In this document: positions 49,542-61,732 of the stretch, in pieces
Position numbering within the stretch: the stretch's first letter is position 1
Layout: the number at the start of each line of letters is the position of its first letter
Source: Neckera pumila
Lineage: Eukaryota; Streptophyta; Bryopsida; Hypnales; Neckeraceae
Direction of reading: 5' to 3'
Assembly: GCA_963969595.1 (NCBI GenBank)
Contig: OZ018415.1
Location: forward strand, 16,368,001 to 16,432,000
Length of the DNA stretch: 64,000 nt
The notes under the pieces: model-generated
The model's database searches: none
Told to the model about the DNA's origin: nothing
Seen by the model: the letters and a program-made list of their open reading frames with translations, nothing else
Position numbers and translations under genes: made by a program

Positions 49542-52500
49542 ATGGTAAAGTTCGCAAAACAATTGGAACTAACCCTGGTGCCGGAATGGAGAGCAGCGTA
49601 CTGCCAGTATAAACTCTTGAAGAAGAGATTGAAAAAGATTAAACAAAACCCTTTGGATATTCCAGACGGTCCTGGATTGAGATCAGTTTCTGGAAGTCAT
49701 CTTGATCGCGGGCAGAGTCGTCGAAAGAGGTTCTGGTCGCATATTGATCTCATTCAGGTAACTTATCCAAACTACTTTCTTGTTCGATGAACTCACCAGC
49801 TGGTAGGTTTCACTGAGAAATTAGAGTAGCTGGGACTTTTTCTAATTTCTTAAACTCAGGTTTTATTCTACATTGGCATGCTCTGTTGGAGTGTCTTATT
49901 GAATTATGCCTTTTAATCTTGGTAAACATCATGAGGTCTTGATTCTCATCGAATTTTCCTTTCTGCTCATCAGGTAAATAATAAGAAGTCGGAGACCGGA
50001 GATGACTACGTTTATGAAACAGAGTTACTCGGGCCAATCGCTCACTCTGTATATGATCAGGCATTTTTCGAAAGCTTAGATGCACAGCTTAATAAAGTAA
50101 TTGCCTTTTATAAACGAAAGGAGGAGGAGTTTGTACAGCGAGGTTCCATTTTAGATAAGCAGATATGTGCACTTACCGGTGTGAAGAAACTGCTGGAGCA
50201 GGAACGCATTAGGCAAGATGAATATAGTGACAGCGGAAGGCAGTCCGAACTTGGTACGTTTAACCACACCCTTACAAGAATGTCGGATCGAACTTGGATA
50301 AGTTATGGGAGAATTCAAGTTCGCGTATTACATTTATGTTGTGCCTGATTTGAAAGCACACGAATGTTTTTTTTGTTGGTGAGATGACACTTAATGTGAG
50401 TGACTTTGGTTTTACGTTATGGCCTTGTAGTTCCAGTCTAATTGCTGCTTTCTGCTTGAGCAACTTTTCTGGAGTATTCAAACCATGATTGTTCAGGGGA
50501 AGCGTTGGCGAGCATGGAGGCAGGCTTGTATGAACAGAACGACGAGCTGCTCGAGTCCATTGCTAAGGCCGCATTTTCTGCAACTGGTGTGCCCAGCTTA
50601 CCTATACGGCGAAGGACAGGCGAACCAGCGGACTCTAGCTCGCTCGGGTCTACTTCAAGTTCAGCCTCAACAGAGGTTCCTGTAGGCAGTCTGCCAAGGA
50701 ATGCAAGCACCAGCCAAGTAAGACTTATTATTCCACGCACTACCCCTGCACACACTATTGCAGCACTCACACAGATGCTCTGGGACGACGTCTTCCGGCA
50801 GTCAAAAAGAGCTTCAACAGCTTCCAGAGGGCGGGAGGACTATACCGTCAGTCAGAAGAAGGTTCAAAGCGCTACACTCATGTTACGCGCGGCTTATGTT
50901 GAGTATTACCGTGGGCTTGGTTTGCTGCAAAGTTTCAGGTATGCAAATTCTCATGTACTTATTTTGAATCCTGTTGCAATCATCACCTTGATCACGCTGT
51001 AATTTATGTCTTAGGAAGCTACCTGGCTCTCCCCCATGTTGTTAATGCCATATTTCGACATTTCAAGCTCACATCACAACTTGTTGGATCTGTGACAGTT
51101 CGTTGAACTTGCTGGCATTTGCCAAAATCATGAAGAAATATGATAAGGTAGATTCAGTTTACAGAAGTTGATATTCTGATTGTGTCACAGCAACTGTAGT
51201 GTTTGGTTTAGTTGGTTGATACTTTAGTACATGGTTAATCTCCCTACAATAGATAACCTGCAGCTTGAATGGACACTTGACATGTTACCTCTATAATTTC
51301 TCTTAAAAATCGTGCTGTCGTACATTTTGAATAGTTTCAACTGTTGGTGTGAGTGACTTTAGCTGCGAAAGAAGGTCGTGGCCTCCCCTTAATAATTTTC
51401 AGTTGCTGCTCGCTAATGCGTGTCTCTTGCATGTCTTATTTACTTCCTTTGGGGACTTGCGATAAGATTCACGATTTTCTCAAGCTTTCTCGTTCGTGAT
51501 ATGCAGGTGACGGGCTTGGACATAGCTGATAAGTACATGGAACATGTGGAGCGTACTTACGTTAACAGCTCTGAGAAAGTAAGGATTCACTGTTCTTCTT
51601 GAAGGAAGTGGTGAAGTCTTTTAATATCTACTTTCTGCCGTTCAGACCCTGAAAAGGAATTGGTTCTTGTTGCTAAATTGGGGTTAAATTTGCTCAAGCG
51701 AAGTAGGTTATTGCCCCTACCCACTGCTTGGGCTTTGAGGATTCGGGAATAACAGTCTGTTATTGCAGTCATTACTTTGAGAAGGCTACATCCGGGTTAG
51801 GCAGAGTTGCTGTTGTTAGAGCTACGAATTTTTTCATATGGCTCCATGTTTTCAAAGTTTTCTTCATTTCCCTGCCTGCTCTTTTTTTTATGTCTGTAAT
51901 AATTTGCAATCTTGATTCTCGAGTTAATCTCCTTCCCGATATTCTTATCTATCGTATCCTAAGTTCAATGACGTAGAGAATGTGCGAGTCACTCTTGATT
52001 CAGAAATTCCTAATTAAAATTATATTAATTGCCCTATTTTTTTCTGTACCTCAGGTTGCATTACTGATGGATAGAGTCGAGGAAATATTTACGGAACATT
52101 TAACAGGAGGCCATCGTCGACAAGCCATGGCGGCACTAAGGCCCCTGCAACAACCAGCGTCTCATCATGTGACATATTTCCTTGGTACAGAAATGACACT
52201 GAACGAACATAGTGGTGTCTTTTTGCATCAAACTCTAATAGAGCCAGTATATTGAATGAGCTGAAGTGTAAATGACGTCTAGACTCCCTTAAAATTAGAG
52301 TCGCCGACTGATCGAAATTTTTCTTGGAAATTTTCATGCAGTAACATTTGTATGAAGATATCTGTAGCTGCATCCCTAAATTTAGTTCAGGTGTCCATCT
52401 TCTGTATTTACAGCTCTCTGTGATTAAAGCTCTTGTTCACGTATTCCTTTCAGCTGGAGTCTAGTCTATTAAATGCGGGAAACAACTTTTGGGATAAATA

Positions 52501-55500
52501 AAGATAAGCAAGGAAGAGAAGTTCATATAAACTATGCCTTGATTAACTTAATGAGTTTAAATCATTTTATCAAAATCAGAAATCTTGGTTAACAGGCCTT
52601 TTGGTCAGGCTTCTTCACGGGATGTTCAGTGGCACTCATGGCGGCATTCGGGATTCTTCTCCGGTTAGATGGGGATTACAACGACAAAGGCAGAGTTAGT
52701 TATCTGCATACAATTTTTCCTACTTTCAGGTTTGGCCATCCATTTGGGTCGTCTCAGGTTACATATTTCTGCTATTTACAATAAAGCTTACGTTTAATTT
52801 AGTCTCATTTGTTTGTTCATCTGCATTGACAAGTGCAATCTGTTAAACTTTCAGCAGTATCTGAGCTTTCTCAATTGAGTTCCAAGCATATTTTAAATGG
52901 ATTGGCTTAGGCCTTTTTGTTGGGTTTGCTCTAATATTGTGTGATTATTGTACTATTTGTGTTCCTGATTTGGCATATATTCTGGTATTGATTGATTTTG
53001 GGAATTTGATATTTGGGAATAAACAGCATGCTAGCACTTATCCTCTTTCACATGTATCTCTACGGATGGAATATTTTTTTATGGAGGCGTGCTCGCATCA
53101 ATTATGCCTTCATCTTCGAGTTTTCACCTGGTTCAGAGTTACGATACAGAGAGGTTCTTCTTGTGTGTACGGCATTGACCACAATTCTGATTGGAGCCAT
53201 GGTACTTCATCTGAGCATTCATTCTACGCTCATTCACGGACAAGCGTCCCCGTATATTGATCTAATTCCTGTTGCTGTATTTCTGGTGAGTCCTCGGTTG
53301 CCTGCCTATTTGCCGTGGAGTCGATTCTTCAAAATGCGGATTTGCTTAAAAAAGAAAATTTTCGTTCCCAACAGATCTTTACAATTTGTTAAACCTTTGA
53401 ATGTTCATGGGACAGATGTTTTTGGCGATACTGTTCAATCCTCTAAATGTGTGTTACCGCGCCAGCCGCTTCTTCTTTCTGAACGTGATACTGCATATCA
53501 TCTGTGCACCGCTTTACAAGGTGCTTATTTCTGGACTTTTCCTAGACTCATGTGCATTTGGAATCGAGAGAAGATACAGTTCTTGGTGAAAGTGTATGGT
53601 AAATTTGTTTTTCGCAAACGACTTGATCTTTGAGACTGTAATGATATCTCGGGCTCTTGTTTAGGATGGTCACGCAGTGGTATTGTTGTTTGCTGATAAA
53701 GTAATGCATCTGTTGAATCTCAGGTGGTGCTGGCCGATTTTTTCGTCGGAGACCAGCTGACAAGCCAGGTTGAACTTCTGAACTCATCATGAACGTCAAT
53801 CTTGTTCTATTTTTTTGTAGATTGAGCTGCATTCTAGATTTGTATACAAGTTCTAGATCACTCTTTGAGGCATTCACATATGAGACGAAGATATAAGAGA
53901 GACACTGATGTCAATATTCAAAGACTAACGAAAAACATTAACAGGTGTCGACATTGAGAAATTTAGAGTTTGTGCTTTGCTACTACTGTGGCGGATATTT
54001 CCTAAGCAGAAATAGCGATGCCTGCAACAACAGCAAGCGTTTTGAGCATTGGACGTATGTTATAGCCTTGTTGCCCTATTGGTGGCGATTTTGGCAGGTA
54101 TGAGACTGCCAATTTCCCGATTTTCTATTCCTCAAAGATGATCATTGCTTCCACCCGTCTCTTCTTTGTGTCCGAGTATATGTGGTTGATTCGCATTCTT
54201 GCTGCATACTTATAACCTCTCCTTGGTGTCGTTTGATCACTCGAAACTAAGACTTTCTACAACGTTTTTAGGTCTTGGTCAGTTTTCTATAATCCAGGGC
54301 AGCTACGTTGTCTACCTTCTCTATAGCCCCGTATTTAGTAGCCTATAAGGGAATTTACGACGACTTTTATTCTGTTGATGCTTCTCATCAATGACACTTG
54401 CTATGGCATTCCCTTTACTTAATAATTGTTTTTAAAGTAGTTCAAGCAAGCCCATGCAGTGTCAGAGTACCATTGTCCTTTCTGATGGTCTATGTAGGAC
54501 AATTTTCGATAATGTACCGTATGTTGATTTTGCTCTTCCTGATAAATGGACGTTGCATCATCTGTTTGGAGCAGTGTTTCAGACGCTGGGCTGAGGAGAG
54601 GGACTCCGTACATGTGGCAAACGCTGGCAAGTATTTGTCAGCAATGGCTGCAGTGGCATTAAAAATAGCCTACTCCAAGAACTCTGGGCCTGGTTGGTTG
54701 GCTTTGTTTTTCATTGCTTCAACAATTGCAACGGTTTATCAAGTGTATTGGGACACAGTAGTCGACTGGGGTCTCCTTCGTCGGGATTCCAGGAATAAGT
54801 GGTTGAGGGACGACCTCCTACTGAAGCGCAAATGGGTGTATTTTGCATCTATGGTATCTCACTACCCTGTCTCTCCACTTGAAATTTCGAAAATGTGCTG
54901 CATTTTAGATGCTTCGCGTTTTCCCTGTGATTGATATCATCCACAATTACGCATAGAGAACATGACAGGTCGACTGGTACTATCGATCACTCTGTGAGCC
55001 TTATATACGATTTTGTTTTTGGGTTGGAGATGGAACTTTGCCAACCACATTTAACGCATTTCTAACGAGTACGCTTCTGTATGTGCTCGTGCCTGTCCTC
55101 GCTTGCAGGCCCTGAATACTTTACTAAGACTGGCGTGGATACAATCGATGACACATCTGACATTTGGATCACTAGACAGCTCTATTATGGACTTTATATT
55201 TGCTGCTCTTGAGATTCTGCGTCGAGGCCACTGGAATTTTTACAGGTTCTTTCGAACTTTCTATCCCATCACCCGTTTAGGGAAAACATACTTATCAAAA
55301 ATCCTTCGAGTTCACTTGTACAACTCCACTTGTATATCAGGATATGTAACTGGACGGAGGCTAGAGATCACTCGAATGGCCTCGCGATTTTTACGATGGT
55401 TACTGCAATATAGCAAATTTTCGTTGAGGTATGAAATTGCTACATTCGTCAAATGATTTTGTTGTATGCTTGCAGGTTAGAAAACGAGCATTTAAACAAC

Positions 55501-55566
55501 GTGGGCAAATATCGAGCTACTAAGCAAGTCCCTTTGCCCTTTGAGGATACCTCCCCAGAAATGTAG
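49542..55566 (+). CDS. PHO1: PHO1-family phosphate exporter (SPX-EXS), 14 exons, 792 aa
   Basis: Coding exons: 49542-49757, 49974-50253, 50497-50938, 51099-51147, 51507-51578, 52055-52184, 52609-52729, 53027-53285, 53416-53520, 53724-53768, 53945-54097, 54575-54853, 55109-55245 and 55476-55566. All are GT-AG, and they sum to 793 codons with compatible phases. The SPX domain covers residues 1 to about 330: it opens MVKFAKQLE, has the Tyr/Lys cluster [10 protein letters not shown] (23-32), the [11 protein letters not shown] block and the closing basic helix KIMKKYDK (322-329). These basic residues bind inositol polyphosphates in known SPX domains. A Ser-rich linker lies between SPX parts (exon 3). 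Hydrophobic segments start near 397 ([15 protein letters not shown]), 437 and 485. The EXS domain fills the last third, with [62 protein letters not shown] and a VPLPF end. Family role: phosphate efflux from cells, regulated by phosphate status. The gene looks intact. ATG 49542 gives the exact family N-terminus. Confidence 0.96.
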
Positions 55567-56490
55567 CAGCTCAATATTTCCTTCCGCTTCAATTAGATGA
55601 CTGTGGAAGTACGACATTCCTGGCTCATCCGAAGCTGAGCTGCTGCTGTGATCTGGCAAATATTCAACTTTTGATTCTGCTGTGCATTGGCACTGGAACA
55701 GGTGCCGCTGCCAACCATCTTTAGGCCATATCAACACCATAGCTCTTTTCCATAAAATGCTCCCTTTGTGGGATACATTCACACACCTCCCCATTCACTC
55801 AATTTATGATCTGTATTTTCAACCTATCATAGCGCCATTGTGCTTATCAAATTGCCCCAATTCTTGCACTATCACCAAATTTCTTCTCTCTACCTTGGGA
55901 CTATGCACATTGATATGTGCAGGTGGACATGATTGCGAATCCTTGTGGGGTTCACTCATTATGACTGATGGGCAATATGTGCCCATCGTCGAGAACTGCA
56001 AAATTCTCTAAGTTAAAAGTTCATGGTTAATCTCAATAGTAATGGTGTTTCTTACCACTGATATGTTTGGAGAGAAGTGTCTCACGCATTTTGTGTTTGC
56101 CGATGATTGTAGTTGGCTCGAACAAGTGCCTAAAATGATCTTCTGCTCATGTAAGAGACACCAGGAATGTGTGTCAAGAAAGTTTTGTATGGAGTCATTA
56201 TTCGAACTACTTCCTTGTGCTTGAAGTTGTCAATTAGAATCAAAATTTTGGGTTTCAAGTCGAGGCTATGAGTTCTTAAAATGTATCTTAATTGCAAGCC
56301 ATTCTTGCTTGCAATTGGAGGTCCGACTCAATTTTAGCTCCAAAACTCTTGCCAAGTTAACCCTGAGACGCTGCTGCTGAGGGGACTCAAATCGTCCTTT
56401 GGATGACTTCACGTACTGGTTAGAATGTTTTTCCTGCAATTTTTTTTTTTTTAAGTATATTTTCAGTGAATAGTATTGCAAACTTTCTCA
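55567..56490 (+). other. 3' flank of the PHO1-like gene
   Basis: This should contain the 3' UTR. I could not place a poly(A) signal with confidence. No gene is seen in the short open frames. Confidence 0.4.
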
Positions 56491-56494
56491 TTAA

Positions 56495-57130
56495 CCCCTA
56501 AATGCCCAAGGCCTGTTTTGGGCTTCCTGGAATTTGCTCTAAATTGAACAAAATGCCAACATTTTGATAAGTTGTATCAATTTTTTTTGAATTGTATCCG
56601 TACAAATTCAAACTAGACATGTTAGAGATCTCATAGGAAAAGAAAACACAACAATATCACTTATGGAGTCAAAGATTATAATGTTTGACCATGGGGGTGC
56701 TAAAATTGCAAAAATCTCTCAATCTTCTTTACACAAATCAAATCTAAAAAGTTGGTGACCAAAAAAATATGAGGTTAAAGGGCCTAACTTGTATAACCCC
56801 GATAAATTTATGGCTTTTTAAAATGTACCCCACAATTTTTTTAAATGAATTTTGAATGTGATTTTTTCTCCAAGATCTAGTGTATTTGAGGTTCATTTCC
56901 AAGAGCTCTCAACACTACGGGAAGTCAAGATTGCACGGGTACCCTTGTACAAAATCATGAATAGAAAAATCACTATCATTTATTTTCAAGATCGGATTTT
57001 TGTAGCTAAAACTAGACTTCAAGAAGAACTTTTTAAAAATATAACCTACTAAAAATAGCAACTTGGTTAGGTTTTATTTAGCTTCAAAGTTTTGCAAACA
57101 CCACATTTGGGTGCCTTGGGCATTTAAGGG
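56495..57130. mobile_element. TTAA-bounded element 13, 636 bp
   Basis: TTAA 56491-56494 is followed by CCCCTAAATGCCCAAGGCC. The right end is TGCCTTGGGCATTTAAGGG with a one-base-damaged TTAA (TAAG). Its inverted ends are the longest match in the family here (about 18 bp), but the usual core is absent or unrecognisable. Confidence 0.7.
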
Positions 57131-57223
57131 TAAGGTATTATTGACTTTCTAAAGAAGAAGGCGTTTAGTCCATAAATCCCCGTTGTAGTCTAATTTTGCC
57201 ATTTATTGCTATTTGCTCTTGAT

Positions 57224-57288
57224 GTGAAATTTAGCCATAAAAGTGAAATTTAGCCATAAAAGTGAAATTTAGCCATAAAAGTGAAATT
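57224..57288. repeat. 19-bp tandem repeat, about 3.4 copies
   Basis: GTGAAATTTAGCCATAAAA starts at 57224, 57243 and 57262, with a partial copy at 57281. Confidence 0.9.
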
Positions 57289-58402
57289 TTTTGAATTTGA
57301 GTTCAACTAATGAAATGAAGCTTACCAAGTATACTTTAATTCCCATTAGAAGTTTTGTAAAATTGGTAAAATTTGAATATTTAATAGCACAATATGAACT
57401 TTGGATGTTTTGTTGGTTTTCTAATTTTAGAGTGACATGATAAATTTGGTCACATCATGGTATTATACATTATGATATACATGGCTACAGAGAAAATTCC
57501 ATATTTTTTTGGATATATTTGATATTTGATGTAAATTTCCTTCATTTTTTTCTTACAATGTTTATAATAATTTCAAATTTTCCCTAAAAAATTTGAAAAC
57601 TTTACGACAGTGGACATACAAATTCATCCCTAAAATATACTTATAAATTTTTTCATTTTTATCTAGTTGCAAAATGGTAGCAAACAGAGTGATGGACAAT
57701 GAGGTTTGAAATCAATCGAGAAATCAATAGTCATGGACCCATCTTTTTAGGGTTATCTACACCTAAAGTCTTCCAAACAAACAAGTGGGCAGGGATCCTA
57801 GCATTAAATTACATTTTTTAGTTTTCATTAAGTCTTATTGGAAGTTGAAGGAGATTCTAATTTCTATTAGTTTGCATTTCTTTGGCACTATTTGAATAAA
57901 CTATTAAAATTAAAGTAATGACAACATGTTTTTAAAATAAATCTTGAACTAGAGGTTGTATATTTTAACCTATAACATTGCACTAGCCAAAAAACCGTTG
58001 ATGAATGACTTTTCAAGATCACTGTAGAGATGAAGAAGGCATCTATTGATTCAAACTTCAAATCATTTTTGGTGAAGTATTGTGGTGATAGTATTCATCT
58101 TATCACAATTAAGCACAAAATGTAAAATGTTGATTTTGAAAATGGGTTGCAATAAGATACATCATATTAGGTGGAATTATCTTACTCAAAAGAAATAGCA
58201 AAAGTCAATCTGTAGCCTTAGTTTGATAGATAGTGTTGCATTGCTGCATATCTCTCTTGAAGATTTCTTTAGGAATCTCCATGTACCTCTTTTAAAGATA
58301 TCTTTTGGAAAATGTAGTTTATATAAAAAATAATGAAATAGCAATGTAAGAAATAATGAAATAATGAGGCCAATAAGGCCTTTCTAAGTAATTTTTGTCT
58401 TC

Positions 58403-58528
58403 TTGCTTGCTTCTAAGGAGTTGGGCATTTCAATTATTGAAAGTCCAAATCCAGAATTTTATTTTTGCTTGCTTCTAAGGAGTTGGGCATTTCAATTATC
58501 AAAGTCCAAATCCAAAATTCTATTTTTG
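58403..58528. repeat. Two tandem 63-bp units
   Basis: TTGCTTGCTTCTAAGGAGTT starts at 58403 and 58466, and the copies differ at few positions. The surrounding 57.3-59.2 kb holds no gene. Confidence 0.85.
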
Positions 58529-59234
58529 CTTAACTTATACAGAGTATGATTTTAATGATAGTAATTTTAAATTCTAACTCTATTCAAAAGGAAACTTGAT
58601 TCGCCTACATACTTTTGAGGATGTCCTTGTGATAAACATGTTCAGAGAGGTTTAACGTCGTCTCAATCCTTTTTTGAATTTTTGCACATTTTTATTTATA
58701 TCTTTGCACAGAAACATCATGTACCGAAATTTCATAAATTTGGTCATTAAGGAGGGTTGCTTTTTCTAGATTAAAGTATTACATTGGATGAAAGAATTCA
58801 AGAATTCTAGATTCAAGAATTTAGTTGGACGAAAGCGTGCCTCAAAGCCTTCTATTCATTGTCCAAAGTATAGACGTCGGAGCGCTTCAGGGTTAATGCT
58901 CACCTGGTAGTCTCACTTGCTTACCGAGTTGGTCAATATTAAGGTTTTTGGGTCCAATTGTAGATGTCCCATTTTGGATAGTGTTGATTGTTGGTGCACA
59001 TGCCTTACTCTCTCTCTCTCAATGGCACTCTTCATTTTTATGAAAGCTCTCAATAGATGATTTCGTTTTGCATCTTAGTGTGACTCTAAGGAGATGCCCA
59101 ATGCAATAAAGAGATCTTTAGTGACAAGACCCAAATCTATTGAGATCAACTTATTTTTATCACTAAGTATGAATTTCTAATATGATGTCAAAGTGGAGGT
59201 ACTACTGTAAATGACATTTCCTTTTCCCATTCTC

Positions 59235-59324
59235 CCATTCATAAACCATTCATAAACCATTCATAAACCATTCATAAACCATTCATAAACCATTCATAAA
59301 CCATTCATAAACCATTCATAAACC
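59235..59324. repeat. 11-bp minisatellite, eight copies
   Basis: The unit CCATTCATAAA is repeated eight times without any mismatch, plus two bases. Perfect identity suggests recent expansion, so the copy number is likely polymorphic. Confidence 0.95.
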
Positions 59325-59971
59325 AAGTATTTGGCCAAGTCATGCTTGCGCCAAAACTTGCTAATGTGAAAGCCAACCAAGTGCATGAAAAGATGAGCTG
59401 TTGCCACTACCAGGGATCAGACAATACACAAGACAAGATCAGGTCTATGATGATTTAGTTACCTCTACCTTACTGTGCAAATAAAAAACACAAAATCATG
59501 AACCATCATGTTCAGGGAAATATCCATGGTTGCACTAGACTGCTACACGAATATGATCCGAAGTCCTGATTAATGTAATCTGACCCCTCTCCTACCCCAC
59601 TCATCAGATCAACATCAGTCTAGCTGGTTTCCAATTCACAGAATGCGCCCCACTAATGTACAGAATGTACCAATGAAGCAATGCATAATAACCAGAACAG
59701 CAGTAGTGGAGAATAATCAAAACATTCTTGAACTTCAAGAGACAAGGGACACTCTGCTTCCCACGAATCCACGCTCCAACGCTCCTGTCACTGTAGAAAA
59801 TCTTGAATGCAATGCAAGCTTGCCATGAATCGTAAATCACTGTAACAGAGCTATTCTTCACAAACTATTCTTGTTATAGTGACACTGTACAAAGGATTCC
59901 CAAGCCTTGTTCCTCAACAACGTTACGATCTCATCCCCTTTCAAAACTCTCGCACAAAATTGCTCTCCATT

Positions 59972-61732
59972 TCATTGTGAGACTGCTGGCGCCAGCATCG
60001 GTTTGTCAAACGCCCCAACCAGTTTCCCTTTCCACTCCGGCTTTTCAAGAGGAACGGGCGCCAGCTGCGGTGACCGCAGCGCCCTTTCCAAGCTCTCCGC
60101 TTCCCCGAACAAGGCCGCTTGCAGAAACGCCACCACTATCCCCCCCGAAAATCTGCGCATGGGTTTCCTCGCCGGTCCGTTTTTACACACAACATAACTC
60201 AGCTTTCCAATGGCTCCCCCACAGTCGTCGTTCAGAAAGTCCATATGTCCATGCTGGGAAGCCACCAAGTGGAAACTAGGAGCAGCGCTGTCATAATAGA
60301 AGGCTCGGTGGCTCACTCCCTCGGGAGCACAGGGTGGAAACAGGAAGTTCCGTCTCTGGGGACCTAACCCTGTGCCGATCAGAAGAGTGGGCACGGCGAA
60401 TTTTAATGAGTCCTGTGAGAATTGCAGGATGGGAGGGTTGGTTTGGGCGCCGATACCTGTGCCGTCCACTGGGTCCAGGCCTATGATTGCTGAGTATTTT
60501 AAGGTGCTGGTGATGAGACCGAGTGCAAGGCCGAAGACGACCTTGCCGCCTCGGCTGTGACCCACCAAGGCCACCTTGGAGAAGTTTGGGCGATGACGGG
60601 AGAAAGACCCTGGGAGCGAGGGGATTAAACCTGTGGGCATCCAGGTCAGAATTGATGCTGCTTCTTCGATTTCTAGCATTGCATCGGAGCCTGAGACCGT
60701 GTACATCTGGTGGAAAAAGAAGGCAAGAATCAGGATTGAAAAACAATATGGGTTCATAATATGCTTCAGTAGTCCAAAATCCAGACAAGGATCAGGATAC
60801 TACTGGAACAGGCCTTCTACTAAACCTCTGCTATACTTTACAGGTCCTCTGCTAAACCTAAGAATCCGAAATTCATCAGATTGATGTGATGGATATCCAG
60901 TGTTTAGCTAGAGGATTTTAATTTATCATTCTGACATTATCAATGCTCAGCTAAAATTTGTTCGCTAGCTCGCTTTGTTGCAACTAATAGCATAGCAAAG
61001 AGCCAACAGCAGTTGATACAGTAATAGAGGAATGTTTCATGAAACTTAAGTTTAGTAGGTCAGCCAATCTTTGGACCAGTCATGTCACATTACAATGCCG
61101 ATTCCAATTCTCAAAGTAAAGAGTGCAGGTTAAAGAATGTTGCGTTATATTTGCGGTATTCCACATATTCGAGTCCGCGGTAAAGACTTACAACTATGAA
61201 CTACTGCACTTAAATTGGTGCCGTTTTGAGTGGACTCAAATCGGCCAGCCAAACCGCAGCTTTATACTTGCCATAGGTTATTAGAGCTTTGGGCACTTGA
61301 GCAGTCACATTTTGGAGCTCTGAAATTAGACTTTTTACAAAGATGACCATAAATTCAGCACTCAATGATGTATGAGAAAAGCAATAAGGCTTTTTCTACG
61401 AGTAGAGCACTTACTTGAGGTGCAACAACGATGAAGCCATGGGAAGCGATGTGGGACATGAGTTGCGTGTAGAAGGAGTTTTGGAGGGTGAAGCCATGAT
61501 GGAACTGCACAACTGGATATTCTCCTTCCTCCTTAGGCAGTGCTACTACGAGTGGCTTTGGTGCAAACCCAGGTACTTTAGAACTAGTGTTCGTTGTTGC
61601 CACTCGGTTGCTCTTTGAGCAGCAGTCTGATGAGGAGCGGACGTTCACGATTTCTACTTCGAAGGGTCCGTCTCTGTAAATGCCCCCATGTGTGCCTGGA
61701 ATGGACTCATCAATTTTTATTACGCCAGCCAT
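59972..61732 (-). CDS. CLH: Chlorophyllase, two coding exons, 350 aa
   Basis: Coding exons are 61732-61415 and 60706-59972 (minus strand), joined in phase 0 across a GT-AG intron, so that HGFIVVAPQ continues into MYTVSGSDAM. Family signatures: EGEYPVVQFHHGF (69-81), the lipase-type box VALVGHSRGGK with nucleophile Ser157, IGLDPVDG with the likely catalytic Asp184, PPCAPEGVSH, and QHGHMD with the likely catalytic His260. The C-terminal block CKNGPARKPMRRFSGGIVVAFLQA is diagnostic. The enzyme class hydrolyses the phytyl ester of chlorophyll to chlorophyllide and phytol. Length is slightly above the usual 310-350 aa. The triad is complete, so the gene appears functional. The ATG directly follows a TTTTTATCTCAG acceptor-like sequence, so a 5' UTR intron probably ends at the start codon. 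I see no clear plastid transit peptide. Confidence 0.95.

Noticed and set aside
60119..60884. Several open frames opposite and out of frame to the chlorophyllase exon
   Set aside because: They are shadows of the real GC-rich coding exon on the minus strand.
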